Part shown: piece after piece, positions 31,772 to 42,546 of the stretch
Layout of the letters: the number at the start of each line of letters is the position of its first letter
Position numbering within the stretch: position 1 is the stretch's first letter
Assembly: GCA_035463475.1 (NCBI GenBank)
Contig: DATHTE010000134.1
Coordinates: forward strand, 25,685-89,684
From: JACPDI01 sp035463475
GTDB taxonomy: Bacteria > Acidobacteriota > Vicinamibacteria > Vicinamibacterales > 2-12-FULL-66-21
DNA: 64,000 nt
Direction: 5' to 3'
Translations under genes and position numbers: made by a program
The notes under the pieces: generated by a model
Seen by the model: the letters and a program-made list of their open reading frames with translations, nothing else
Database searches by the model: none
Told to the model about the DNA's origin: nothing

Positions 31772-32726
31772 GCACGGGGTCCGCCGACAGGCGGACTTCG
31801 TCGCCCGCAGCGCGCCCATGCGGCGGCTGCTCCAGGAAGTCCGCCGGTACGCCCACGCGGACGCGAACGTGCTCATCACCGGCGAGACCGGCGTCGGAAA
31901 AGACCGAATCGCCGAGGCGCTGCACCGGTCCGGCCCGCGCCGCAACCAGCCGTTCGTCACCATCGCGTGCGCGAGCATGCCCGCGAGTCTCATGGAAGCG
32001 GAGCTGTTCGGGTTCGAGCGCGGCGCGTTCACCGACGCCGCCACGGCCAAGGCCGGTCGCTTCGAGCTGGCCGGCGCCGGCACGGTGTACCTGGACGGAG
32101 TCAGCGAGCTGCCGCTCGACTTGCAGGGCAAGCTCCTGCGCGTCGTGGAAGACAAGCGCGTGGAGCGGCTCGGCGGCGTGGCCGTCATCGACGTGCGCGC
32201 GCGGATCGTCGCGAGTTCCCCCGAAGGGATCGAGCAGGCGGTCCAGCAGGGAGCGTTCCGCGATGACCTGTTCCACCGCCTTCGCGTTCTGCCTTTGCGT
32301 GTGCCGCCGCTGCGGGCCCGCCACGCGGACATCCTGCCGCTCTCCCGGGAGTTTCTGAAGGAGGCGTGCGGGCGCGGGGGACGTGACCTGGTCCGATTGA
32401 CCCGGCCCGCGCAGGAGATCCTGCTGCGGTACCCGTGGCCGGGCAACGTCCGGGAGTTGAAACACACGATGGAGCGCGCGGTGCTGGATCTCGATCCCGA
32501 TGAACGGGAGATCGGCGCCGAGCAGCTCCCGGCGGAGCTGCTGGCGGATCCGGAGACGTTCCTGGTCGCAGGGGCGGCCGAGCGCCCGACGCTGCAGGAG
32601 CTCGAACGCCGGTACATCGAGCGGGTCCTGAGGGAAACGCGCGGGAAGCAGACGGAGGCGGCGCGGCTGCTGGGCATCAGCCGCAAGGCGCTATGGGAAA
32701 AGAGGAGGCGGTACGGCTTGGAGTAA
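31761..32726 (+). CDS. sigma-54-dependent activator without sensory domain
   Basis: 321 residues: an AAA+ sigma-54 interaction domain starts almost at the N-terminus (FVARSAPMRRLLQEVRRYA), Walker A GETGVGKD, Walker B AGTVYLDGVSELP, R-finger region, and a Fis-like HTH at the end (QTEAARLLGISRKALWEKRR). There is no receiver, GAF or PAS domain, so its activity must be set by level or by partner proteins. The L1 loop is GAFTDA (about 88-93), not GAFTGA. In the Walker B region DG replaces the usual DE (LDGVSE). Start ATG at 31761 overlaps rsfS; comF follows with a 34-nt overlap. Confidence 0.88.
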   Translation: MPPEHGVRRQADFVARSAPMRRLLQEVRRYAHADANVLITGETGVGKDRIAEALHRSGPRRNQPFVTIACASMPASLMEAELFGFERGAFTDAATAKAGRFELAGAGTVYLDGVSELPLDLQGKLLRVVEDKRVERLGGVAVIDVRARIVASSPEGIEQAVQQGAFRDDLFHRLRVLPLRVPPLRARHADILPLSREFLKEACGRGGRDLVRLTRPAQEILLRYPWPGNVRELKHTMERAVLDLDPDEREIGAEQLPAELLADPETFLVAGAAERPTLQELERRYIERVLRETRGKQTEAARLLGISRKALWEKRRRYGLE

Positions 32727-33370
32727 TCGCGAGACGCCTCGCCGACGGCCTGATCAGCGTCCTGCTGGCGCCCCCATGCGCGGCGTGCGCCGCTCCCCTC
32801 AACCATCCCACGGCCGGCCCTGTGTGCGACTCCTGCTGGCGAAGCGCCGCGGTCGCGGCCTCACCCTTCGAGGTGCCTCACGTCGAGCGCGGACGCGGAG
32901 CCGGTATCTACACGGGATCGCTCCGTGAGATCGTCCACGCGCTGAAGTACCAGCACCGTACCTCCCTGGCCAGGCCGCTCGCGACGCTCATCGTCCGGCA
33001 CTGCGCGGACGTGCTCGACGGGGCCGATCTCGTCGTACCGGTACCGCTGCACCGATCGCGCCTGCGCGAGCGGGGGTTCAACCAGGCGGCGTTGATCGCG
33101 CGCGAACTGCCGCTGCCGTGCGCCGACGTGCTCGCGCGCGTCCGGCCCACGGCCTCGCAGACCGATCTCCCGGCCCACGAGCGCCGGCGAAACGTCCGCG
33201 ACGCGTTCGCGATCGCTGATCCGAAGAGCCGGGCGAGCGTGGATGAACGGGTCATCGTCCTGGTGGACGACGTCGCGACGACCGGCGCGACGTTGAGCGA
33301 ATGCGGCCGCGTGCTGAAGCAGGCGGGCGCCGGCGAGGTGCGGGCGGTTACGGCAGCCCGAGCCCCGTGA
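32693..33370 (+). CDS. comF: ComF-family phosphoribosyltransferase-like protein
   Basis: 225 residues with an N-terminal zinc-finger-like CAACAAPLNHP...CDSCW (C28 region) and a C-terminal PRTase domain with VVPVPLHRSRLRERGFNQA and the PRPP loop VIVLVDDVATTGAT. ComF proteins take part in DNA uptake in some bacteria; the enzyme activity of most is unproven. The start codon at 32693 lies inside the activator gene, so the two are coupled. Its 3' end overlaps the convergent tmk gene by 23 bases. Confidence 0.9.
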   Translation: MGKEEAVRLGVIARRLADGLISVLLAPPCAACAAPLNHPTAGPVCDSCWRSAAVAASPFEVPHVERGRGAGIYTGSLREIVHALKYQHRTSLARPLATLIVRHCADVLDGADLVVPVPLHRSRLRERGFNQAALIARELPLPCADVLARVRPTASQTDLPAHERRRNVRDAFAIADPKSRASVDERVIVLVDDVATTGATLSECGRVLKQAGAGEVRAVTAARAP

Positions 33371-33935
33371 CGGCAGACAGCACGTCGGCCGCGACCGTCT
33401 CTTTCGGTCGCGCGCCGTCGATGCGGACCCACGCCGGCTGCCTCGCCTGGCGCAGGTAGCTCTCGCGCACGCGGGCGAGCAACGCGAGATCGCGTTCGTA
33501 GCGGTCGCGGTCCGCGGACTTCCTCCGTGCTGCGGCAGCCGGCTCGATGTCGAGCAGGATGGTCAGCGCGGGTGGGGGGAGAAACCGTTGGATGTCCGCC
33601 AGCCAGGTGGGATCCAGCCCGTGCCCTTCGCCGTAGGCAACGCTCGAGGCAACGTAACGGTCGCAGATGACGCGCGTTCCGGCGCGCAGGCTCCCCGCGA
33701 TGTGCTCCCTGCGTTCGTACCGATTGGCAATGAAGAGGAGCTGCATCACGTCGGGACCGAACGCGCGCTCGCCCAGAAGCGCGCGCTCCAGCTCTCGGCC
33801 GATTGGCGTGGTGTAGTCCGGGAAGGTCAGGTACTCGACCGCGACCCCGCGCCCCCTCAGCGCGTCGCGCAGCATCGACGCCTGCGTTTCCTTGCCGCTC
33901 TGATCGAGTCCCTCGAACGCGATAAGGTCGCTCAC
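33348..33935 (-). CDS. tmk: thymidylate kinase
   Basis: 195 residues. Phosphorylates dTMP to dTDP. P-loop FEGLDQSGKETQ (residues 7-18) differs from the common FEGxDGAGKTT. TFPDYTTPIGREL and CDRYVASSVAYGEGHGL (DRY motif) are conserved, and the LID-like region AARRKSADRDRYERD follows. I start it at the GTG at 33935, which overlaps the lysA stop as GTGA; an in-frame ATG at 33992 would lie deep in lysA. It is the downstream gene of lysA. Confidence 0.9.
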   Translation of the reverse strand: MSDLIAFEGLDQSGKETQASMLRDALRGRGVAVEYLTFPDYTTPIGRELERALLGERAFGPDVMQLLFIANRYERREHIAGSLRAGTRVICDRYVASSVAYGEGHGLDPTWLADIQRFLPPPALTILLDIEPAAAARRKSADRDRYERDLALLARVRESYLRQARQPAWVRIDGARPKETVAADVLSAVTGLGLP

Positions 33936-35194
33936 GCGCGCTCCAGCGCCAGCATGTCGTCGATGGTCTGGCGTCGGCGGATCACCCTCCACGCGCCGTC
34001 CTCCACCAGGACCTCCGGCGGGAGCAGTCGTCGATTGTAGTTCGACGCCATTGCCGCCCCGTATGCGCCCGCGTCCATGACCGCCATGACACTGTCGATT
34101 GCGGGAAGGGGCAGGTGGCGATCCGCACCGAGCATGTCGCTCGTCTCGCAGAGCGGACCGACGATATCGCAGCTGACGCGCCGGGCGTCCGTCTCACTCA
34201 CCGGCAGGATTCGATGGAACGCCGAGTACAGGGCCGGACGGATCAGTTCCGTCATGCCGGTGTCCAGCACGACGAAGTGGCGATCGCCGGGGCGCGCCTT
34301 CACGTCGACGACACGGCCGAGCAGCACGCCGGCGGGCCCGACGATCGCGCGCCCGGGCTCGACGATCAAGGGAACGCCCCATGGGCGCAGCACCTCGAGG
34401 AGCGCCGCCGCGTACTCCTGAACGGCGGGCACGGGCACGCCGTCGTACGAGATCCCCAGCCCACCCCCGAGATCGAGGTGCTCGAGGGTGATCCCCGCGC
34501 GGCGCAGCTCGCCCGCGAGCGACACGGCCAGCTCCGCCGCCCGGCGCAGCGGCTCGAGCTTCGTGATCTGCGATCCAACGTGGACGTGAATGCCGACGAC
34601 CTGAAGGCCGTCGCGGCCGGCGGCGTCGCGCAGGACCGCCACGGCGTCGCCAGCCGGGAGGCCGAACTTGTTGCGGCTGAGCCCCGTAGAGATGTGTGGA
34701 TGGCTTTCCGCGTCGATGTCGGGGTTCACTCGAAGCGCGACGTTCGCGCGCGTGCCGCGAGCCCGCGCGGCTTCGTCGATGCGCGCGAGCTCGCCCGCCG
34801 ACTCGGCATTGATCGCCTTGACGCCCAGCGACACGGCGCGGTCGATCTCGGCTCGCGTCTTCCCGACGCCTGTGAACACGATCTGCTCCGGCGTAAACCC
34901 CGCGCGGAGCGCGAGCTCGATCTCGCCGCCGGAGTTCGCGTCGGCGCCCGCGCCGCACTCGCGAAGCAGCCGCGCAATCGCCAGCGTCGAGTTGGCCTTC
35001 AGGGCGTAGTGCAGCGCGTGAGGGTACGTGGCGAACGCGCACGTAAACGCGCGGTAGGCGCTCCGGATGGTCGCGGCGCTGTAAACGTAGGCCGGCGTAC
35101 CCACCTCTGCCGCGATGGCGGTCAACGGGACGCCGTCGCAGGACAGGGCGCGGTCGGCATACTGGAAGCCGGGAGCGACGGAACGCTGTGACAT
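33932..35194 (-). CDS. lysA: diaminopimelate decarboxylase
   Basis: 420 residues, PLP enzyme of the last step of lysine synthesis. The PLP-binding Lys is K66 in HYALKANSTLAI. HVGSQI, LDLGGGLGI, EPGRAIVGPAG, and the substrate-contact CETSDML are present, with the C-terminal MDAGAYGAAMASNYNRRLLP. Normal length. A TTGGAA-17-TAGAAT promoter lies just upstream and gives a leader of about eight bases. tmk follows with a four-base overlap. Confidence 0.96.
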   Translation of the reverse strand: MSQRSVAPGFQYADRALSCDGVPLTAIAAEVGTPAYVYSAATIRSAYRAFTCAFATYPHALHYALKANSTLAIARLLRECGAGADANSGGEIELALRAGFTPEQIVFTGVGKTRAEIDRAVSLGVKAINAESAGELARIDEAARARGTRANVALRVNPDIDAESHPHISTGLSRNKFGLPAGDAVAVLRDAAGRDGLQVVGIHVHVGSQITKLEPLRRAAELAVSLAGELRRAGITLEHLDLGGGLGISYDGVPVPAVQEYAAALLEVLRPWGVPLIVEPGRAIVGPAGVLLGRVVDVKARPGDRHFVVLDTGMTELIRPALYSAFHRILPVSETDARRVSCDIVGPLCETSDMLGADRHLPLPAIDSVMAVMDAGAYGAAMASNYNRRLLPPEVLVEDGAWRVIRRRQTIDDMLALERA

Positions 35195-35217
35195 GGGGAT
35201 GTTCTCGGATTCTACGG

Positions 35218-35235
35218 GGAAATGTTATGATTTCC
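35218..35235. promoter_or_regulatory. inverted repeat ggaaat-N6-atttcc between divergent promoters
   Basis: Perfect 6-bp arms (35218-35223 and 35230-35235) enclose the -10 element of the sigma gene and overlap the -35 of lysA. One bound regulator could block both promoters. Only the symmetry is seen. Confidence 0.4.
35223..35231 (+). promoter_or_regulatory. extended -10 promoter of the ECF sigma/STAS operon
   Basis: TGTTATGAT is a TGn-extended -10 with five of six matches. Start near 35238, 26 bases before the sigma gene. No -35. Confidence 0.5.
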
Positions 35236-35263
35236 AAACGCCCCCGCCCTCGATCTGAAGCGC

Positions 35264-35911
35264 ATGTCGTTCGACTCTCCGGCGACGCAGCCGGCTACGC
35301 CGGACAGTCTCATCCAGGAATGCCTCAACGGTAATCAGGCCGCCTGGGAAGCGATCGTCCGCCAGCACTGGCGCAAGGTGTTCAATGTCGCCTACAAGTT
35401 CGTCGGCAAACACGACGAGGCGGAGGATCTCGCGCAGGACATCTTCCTGAAGATCTTCAAGGCGCTGAAGACGTTCGACCGGCGGGCGAACTTCCAGACC
35501 TGGATCATCAGCATCGCGCGGAACCTGTGTATCGACCATTACCGGAGCGTGCGGAAAGAGCGCGAGACCATCGCGCGCGAGGTCGACGCCGGCGAGCTGT
35601 CGCCAGTGTCCACCGAGGCAAGCCCGTTGCTTCAGCTCGAGCGGAGCGACCTGCGCGACATGCTGCGGCGCGCGCTCGATCAGCTCCCGGAGACCTTGAA
35701 GACGGCGGTCGTGCTGCGAGATCTGCATGAGCTGGCATACCAGGAGATCGCCGAGCGCCTCGGCTTGCCCGAGGGAACCGTCAAGTCGCGGATCAACCGC
35801 GGCCGGCTCGAACTGGCGCGCCAGATCAGGCGCCTGCAGGCGGCCAGCGCCACGCGGTCGGCGGCAGCCTCGCGCCGCCGCAGAAACCGTTCCAGCGGAG
35901 TGTCCGAATGA
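35264..35911 (+). CDS. ECF RNA polymerase sigma factor
   Basis: 215 residues. Region 2: AIVRQHWRKVFNVAYKFVG, DEAEDLAQDIFLKIFKAL, NFQTWIISIARNLCIDHYR. Region 4: LPETLKTAVVLRDLHELAYQEIAERL and EGTVKSRINRGR. A basic Arg/Ser tail of about 30 residues follows region 4. Its stop overlaps the STAS gene (ATGA). No membrane anti-sigma factor is encoded nearby; instead a STAS protein and a radical-SAM protein follow, which suggests a different control mode. Confidence 0.93.
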   Translation: MSFDSPATQPATPDSLIQECLNGNQAAWEAIVRQHWRKVFNVAYKFVGKHDEAEDLAQDIFLKIFKALKTFDRRANFQTWIISIARNLCIDHYRSVRKERETIAREVDAGELSPVSTEASPLLQLERSDLRDMLRRALDQLPETLKTAVVLRDLHELAYQEIAERLGLPEGTVKSRINRGRLELARQIRRLQAASATRSAAASRRRRNRSSGVSE

Positions 35912-36249
35912 ACCTGACTACTGATACCGCCCAGGACGTCGCAATTGTCCGCGTCGGCGAGTCGAGACTGATGTACCCGCTCCTCTCCGAGTTCTCCTCC
36001 GCCATCACGGGACTGATCGCCGGGGGCCAGCGGAAGATCCTCGTCGACCTCTCACCGGTCGGCTACGTCGACAGCGCCACCATCGGGTGCCTCATGGACC
36101 TGTACCGCCAGGCGAATGCGGCGGGCGGCACCCTGAAACTCTCTGGCGTGCAGCGGCGCGTCGAGACGATGCTGACGATGACCGGCGCGCAGAACTTCAT
36201 CGAAGTTCACGGCGACGAGGGTATCGCGCTCAAGAGCTTCGGAGGGTAA
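35908..36249 (+). CDS. STAS-domain protein, anti-sigma factor antagonist-like
   Basis: 113 residues forming one STAS domain: VAIVRVGESRLMYPLLSEF, KILVDLSPVGYVDSATIGCLMDLYRQA (the Ser of DSATIG is where SpoIIAA-type proteins are phosphorylated), and GTLKLSGVQRRVETMLTMTGAQNFIEV. SpoIIAA-like antagonists bind serine-kinase anti-sigma factors, but no such kinase is visible here. It is translationally coupled to the ECF sigma gene and followed after two bases by a small unknown protein. Confidence 0.9.
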   Translation: MNLTTDTAQDVAIVRVGESRLMYPLLSEFSSAITGLIAGGQRKILVDLSPVGYVDSATIGCLMDLYRQANAAGGTLKLSGVQRRVETMLTMTGAQNFIEVHGDEGIALKSFGG

Positions 36250-36251
36250 AC

Positions 36252-36551
36252 ATGCGCACGATCAAGACGACGACCGGCGCGCCCCTCGACGTCGACGGCG
36301 ACCTGTTGACCCTCCTCGAGACGCTCTACCGCGAGGTGACCGTGCGCAAGGACCTCGACCGCTCGTTCGAGGACATGGTGCGCGAGATCCAGAACGTCAT
36401 CGATCAGATGAGCGAGGAGGAGCGCCGCCAGTACCTGGCCGAGAGCCTGTTCCTCAACGCGGTCTCCTATGAGAACGAACGGCTCGGCGCGTACGTGCGG
36501 AAGCTCGCGGAAACCGAAGAGACCGCCGACGCGGAAACCGAGCCCGACTAG
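36252..36551 (+). CDS. 99-residue acidic protein of unknown function
   Basis: Mostly helical, acidic (ends ETEETADAETEPD) without signal or membrane segments. Seen: DLLTLLETLYREVTVRKDLDR and FEDMVREIQNVIDQMSEEERR, then YLAESLFLNAVSYENERL. GGAGGG overlaps the end of the STAS gene and precedes the ATG by five bases. Sitting between the STAS protein and the radical-SAM protein it may be a partner of one of them. I do not recognise the family. Confidence 0.72.
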   Translation: MRTIKTTTGAPLDVDGDLLTLLETLYREVTVRKDLDRSFEDMVREIQNVIDQMSEEERRQYLAESLFLNAVSYENERLGAYVRKLAETEETADAETEPD

Positions 36552-36571
36552 CACGTCCACCGGCCCTGCCC

Positions 36572-37933
36572 ATGTCCCTGAACTTCCTGGCGACCCGCTT
36601 CACGTGTTCCTGGCCGTGGGACATCCTCGTGCTGCTCTGCGACGGCCGGGTGGTCTGCGGCTGCGCGGATCCGTACGGCAAGCGGGTGCTCGGCGACGCT
36701 CGGACGTCATCGGTGAACGCGATCTGGACCGGTGAAGCGCTCGGGAAGCTCCGCGCTGACATCAACGCCGGCGGATCGAGATTCTGCGGCGACTGCCCTC
36801 TCAAGCTGCCGCTCAAGAAGGACGAGGCGCCGCCCCAGCGGCCGCTCGACGCCGGGTCCCTGCCGGCGCGGCTGTTCATCGAGTGCACCGCCGCCTGCAA
36901 CATCTCGTGCAACCAGGCCTGCTGCGCGCCCGAGACGGGCATCACGCGGACCCGCCAGGCGGGGATGCTCGACTTCGACCTGTTCACGCGCGTCATCGAC
37001 GAAACAGGCCCGTCGCTGGTGCGGATCGACTTCTTCAACTACGGCGAGAGCTTCCTGCACAAGCGCGCGATCGAGATGTGCGAATACATCAAGTCGCGCT
37101 TCCCGCGCGTGTATCTCTACACCAGCACCAACGGCCTCGCGTTCGACGAGGCGGGCGCGCGGCGTCTCGTGCAAAGCGGCATCGACGAGGTGACGTTCTC
37201 GATCGACGGCGCGACACCCGCGTCCTACGCGATCTACCGGCAGCGCGGCGACTTCAACAAGGCCATCCGCAATCTGACGGCCGCGGTGGACGAGAAGCGA
37301 AGGACCGGGGCGGACGTCCCCTTCATCAACTGGCGCTACATCCTCTTCTCGCACAACGACAGCGACGAGGAGATGGACCTCGCGCGCCGCATGGCCGCTG
37401 AGATCGGCGTCGATCGGCTGTCGTGGGAGATCACCGATCACCCGGAGAACATGTTCTCCCGGCGATTCGCGCCAGGGACGCCGGACCATAAGCGGGTCGA
37501 GCGGGAGATCTGGGACAACAACTACCTCGGGAACGCGATCCCGGGCGCGACCCCGCGCGCGCAGATCGACGTGCGGACCCGCATTCCCGGCATCCCGCTG
37601 GTCACGCGCCCGGGCCGGACGATGAAAGTGCGGACGCGCGTCAGGAACCTGTCGGCCCGCCCTTTCCCGGCGCGGAACTCCTCCGGGCGCCGTCTCGTGC
37701 GGCTGGGAGCGCAGCTCTGCGCCGCCGACGGCAGGCTCCTCGAGTTGAACCACGCCCGGGCCTTCCTGCCGAGCGACATCAACGCGTACGCCGAAGCCGA
37801 CATCACGATCGAAGTCCCGGCGCCTGGACAACCCGGCAAGTACGCGCTGAAGTTCGACCTGGTCAGCGAGGGGGTTGACTGGTTCGAGAACTGCGGCAGC
37901 CCCGTGACGTTCAAGACCCTGCGAGTCTTCTGA
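36572..37933 (+). CDS. radical-SAM protein with N-terminal Cys cluster and beta-sandwich tail
   Basis: 453 residues. The N-terminal 80 residues carry C12, C23, C29, C31, C72 and C75 (CDGRVVCGC and FCGDCPL), like an auxiliary-cluster (SPASM-type) module moved to the front. The radical-SAM core starts at 101 with CTAACNISCNQACC, i.e. C105-x3-C109-x3-C113-x3-C117-C118, instead of the usual Cx3Cx2C. FFNYGESFLH, STNGLAFDE and SIDGATPASY follow as in SAM enzymes acting on peptides or sugars. The last 110 residues (from about 345) look like a Wzt-type polysaccharide-binding beta sandwich (MKVRTRVRNLSARPF; GKYALKFDLVSEGVDWF). Substrate unknown. Last gene of the sigma/STAS operon, three bases from the convergent marR-like gene. 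Confidence 0.82.
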   Translation: MSLNFLATRFTCSWPWDILVLLCDGRVVCGCADPYGKRVLGDARTSSVNAIWTGEALGKLRADINAGGSRFCGDCPLKLPLKKDEAPPQRPLDAGSLPARLFIECTAACNISCNQACCAPETGITRTRQAGMLDFDLFTRVIDETGPSLVRIDFFNYGESFLHKRAIEMCEYIKSRFPRVYLYTSTNGLAFDEAGARRLVQSGIDEVTFSIDGATPASYAIYRQRGDFNKAIRNLTAAVDEKRRTGADVPFINWRYILFSHNDSDEEMDLARRMAAEIGVDRLSWEITDHPENMFSRRFAPGTPDHKRVEREIWDNNYLGNAIPGATPRAQIDVRTRIPGIPLVTRPGRTMKVRTRVRNLSARPFPARNSSGRRLVRLGAQLCAADGRLLELNHARAFLPSDINAYAEADITIEVPAPGQPGKYALKFDLVSEGVDWFENCGSPVTFKTLRVF

Positions 37934-37936
37934 TCC

Positions 37937-38371
37937 TCACGCCTGCCGGCGCGCCAGCGCCGCGCTCACACGCCGCAGCACCGCCAGCGCCGTCCCCACG
38001 TCCGCGGTCAGGACGCGGGAAAGGTCCTTCATCATGGACTGCTCGCATTCGATCAGCGTGTCGCAGACGGCGCGTCCGCGGGGCGTGAGCTCGATGAGCG
38101 GGGAGCGGGCGTGCGCCGGATTCGGCAGGGCGACGCAGAGTTTCCGGGCCGCAAGGGCCGTGACCAGTGCCTGCACGTGCTGTCGCGACACGCGCCGCTC
38201 GCGGGCAATCTGCGGCACCGTCCGCGCACCGGCGGCCAGCGTCGCCATCACCCCCTGCAGCGGGCCGGTGACCCCTAGTTGACGGCGCACGGCTTCGTCC
38301 GCCTCCTCCAGACGCTCGAACACGGAGCGGAGCTCGGCGACGAGGGCGCAGACGTTCTCCTCGTGGGCCAT
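37937..38371 (-). CDS. MarR-family transcriptional regulator
   Basis: 144 residues with the MarR winged-helix layout: a dimerising N-terminal helix (VAELRSVFERLEEADEAVRR), the HTH (TVPQIARERRVSRQHVQALVTAL), wing NPAHARSPLIELTPRG and a long C-terminal helix pair. A perfect inverted repeat GATGACA-N7-TGTCATC lies three bases upstream of its start (38374-38394), so it probably represses itself. The gene stands alone; target and ligand are unknown. No ribosome site is seen before the ATG. Confidence 0.88.
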   Translation of the reverse strand: MAHEENVCALVAELRSVFERLEEADEAVRRQLGVTGPLQGVMATLAAGARTVPQIARERRVSRQHVQALVTALAARKLCVALPNPAHARSPLIELTPRGRAVCDTLIECEQSMMKDLSRVLTADVGTALAVLRRVSAALARRQA

Positions 38372-38373
38372 CA

Positions 38374-38394
38374 GATGACAAGCATACTGTCATC
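38374..38394. promoter_or_regulatory. operator-like inverted repeat of the MarR gene
   Basis: gatgaca-agcatac-tgtcatc: seven-base perfect arms, seven-base spacer, three bases from the ATG. A second, smaller palindrome ttgt-ca-acaa lies at 38395-38404 and a TTGACA -35 box at 38408-38413 on the minus strand. The arrangement suits autorepression. Confidence 0.55.
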
Positions 38395-38427
38395 TTGTCA
38401 ACAAAGATGTCAATGTGCTTCAGAGGC

Positions 38428-38458
38428 AACAAAAAGGGCCGCGATCACTCGCGGCCCT
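38428..38458 (-). terminator. intrinsic terminator of lpxC
   Basis: A perfect 10-bp stem (agggccgcga/tcgcggccct, loop tcac, 38435-38458) is followed on the minus strand by a run of T (from aacaaaaa on the plus strand). A good Rho-independent terminator about 50 bp behind the lpxC stop. Confidence 0.8.
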
Positions 38459-38480
38459 GAACCCTGAACCCTGCCTGAAC
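38456..38480. repeat. short direct repeats cctgaac
   Basis: cctgaaccctgaaccctgcctgaac contains three near copies of CCTGAAC(CC). A related, longer set lies at 51037-51085 on the other strand. Role unknown. Confidence 0.4.
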
Positions 38481-38504
38481 TCTGGATCCTGGTGCTTGAA
38501 CCTG

Positions 38505-39422
38505 TCAGTTTGCCAGCCTGGCTGCGCTCGTGACGGGCACGCGAACCGGGACCCGGACAGCCGCCGGATCAATGGTCGCCTCGACGAGCTTCCACGCGTC
38601 CTGCTCTTCCAGCACCCTCGCCGCGAACGCTGTGTGGAGCGCGTGACCCCCGCGGTGCGCCACGACGTGGCCCAGCACGGGGTAGCCGATCAGCGCCAAA
38701 TCGCCGAGCACATCGAGAATCTTGTGTCGCACGAACTCGTCGTCGAAGCGCAGCGTGTTGTTCAGTACGCCGGTTTCGCCGAGCACGATCGCGTTTTCGA
38801 GCGATCCGCCCAGGGCGAGGCCGCGCTGCCGCAACATCTCGATTTCCTTCAGGAAACCAAACGTTCGCGCCGGCGCGATTTCCTCCACAAACGAATCCTC
38901 GTCGATCCGGATCGTTCGGGACTGGTGCCGCAGCAGCGGGTGATCGAAGCTGATGCTGTAGGTCACCTTGAAGTGGTCCGACGGATACAGCGCGATGTGC
39001 TTGTCTCCCTGGGACAGCGTGATCGGCCGGATCACCTTCATGTAGCGCCGGGGCACCGGCAGGCGCTTGACGCCCGCCTCGTGGACCAGGTACACGAACG
39101 GCGCGGCGCTGCCGTCCATGATCGGTACCTCGGGATAATCCAGCTCGATCCGGACGTTGTCCACGCCGAGCGTCGAGAGCGCCGCCAGCAGGTGCTCGAC
39201 CGTCTCGACCGAGCCCGCTTCTCGCGCGAGCCCTGTCGCGTAAGCGATGCCGCCCAGGTGTGTGACCGTGGCCGGAATCTCCAGCCCGCCAAGGTCGGTC
39301 CGCACGAAGCGGATCCCGGAGTCGGCCGGCGCCGGTTTGAGTGAGAGGGTGACCTTGTTGCCGGAATGCAGTCCAATTCCGGCGCACGAAATCGATCGGC
39401 GAAGGGTGCGCTGCGCGCTCAT
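38505..39422 (-). CDS. lpxC: UDP-3-O-acyl-N-acetylglucosamine deacetylase
   Basis: 305-residue zinc enzyme of the committed step of lipid A synthesis, which tells that the organism makes LPS-type outer membranes. Family motifs: GIGLHSG near the N-terminus, VEHLLAALSTLGVDN (zinc His), IMDGSAAPF, ARTFGFLKEIE, HKILDVLGDLALIG (zinc His and Asp) and HRGGHALHTAF (catalytic His). Normal length. It is monocistronic between uvrA and the marR-like gene and is followed by a clear terminator. Confidence 0.96.
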   Translation of the reverse strand: MSAQRTLRRSISCAGIGLHSGNKVTLSLKPAPADSGIRFVRTDLGGLEIPATVTHLGGIAYATGLAREAGSVETVEHLLAALSTLGVDNVRIELDYPEVPIMDGSAAPFVYLVHEAGVKRLPVPRRYMKVIRPITLSQGDKHIALYPSDHFKVTYSISFDHPLLRHQSRTIRIDEDSFVEEIAPARTFGFLKEIEMLRQRGLALGGSLENAIVLGETGVLNNTLRFDDEFVRHKILDVLGDLALIGYPVLGHVVAHRGGHALHTAFAARVLEEQDAWKLVEATIDPAAVRVPVRVPVTSAARLAN

Positions 39423-39613
39423 CAGGGTCTCGACGCTGAGTGGGTGAGCGCTTCGGAAGGCAGCAAACCAACTGCCAAGATGAGCTGTTTCGAGACCTGG
39501 TGTATAAGTGATTGACTCCTAAGGAAGTTAACGTCAGATCTCACGTGTCAGGCCGACTGGGCAATCACGATTTTGTGGCTGAGTGGCCACAGGTTCCACG
39601 CCGAAAAGTGTGG

Positions 39614-42493
<2,880 letters not shown>

Positions 42494-42546
42494 AGATGAA
42501 GAAATCGGGAGAGCAGGTAAAAAGCCATTCTAGCAGGCCTGTCGCC

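Larger units (their letters stand above)
35209..35237 (-). promoter_or_regulatory. lysA promoter
   Basis: On the minus strand TTGGAA (35237-35232), 17 bases, TAGAAT (35214-35209). Start near 35202, eight bases before lysA. It overlaps the divergent sigma-factor promoter. Confidence 0.55.

Noticed and set aside
39574..39591. Hairpin tgtggc/gccaca as uvrA terminator
   Set aside because: Six-base stem without T-tract on the minus strand; kept only as a possible leader hairpin of lpxC.
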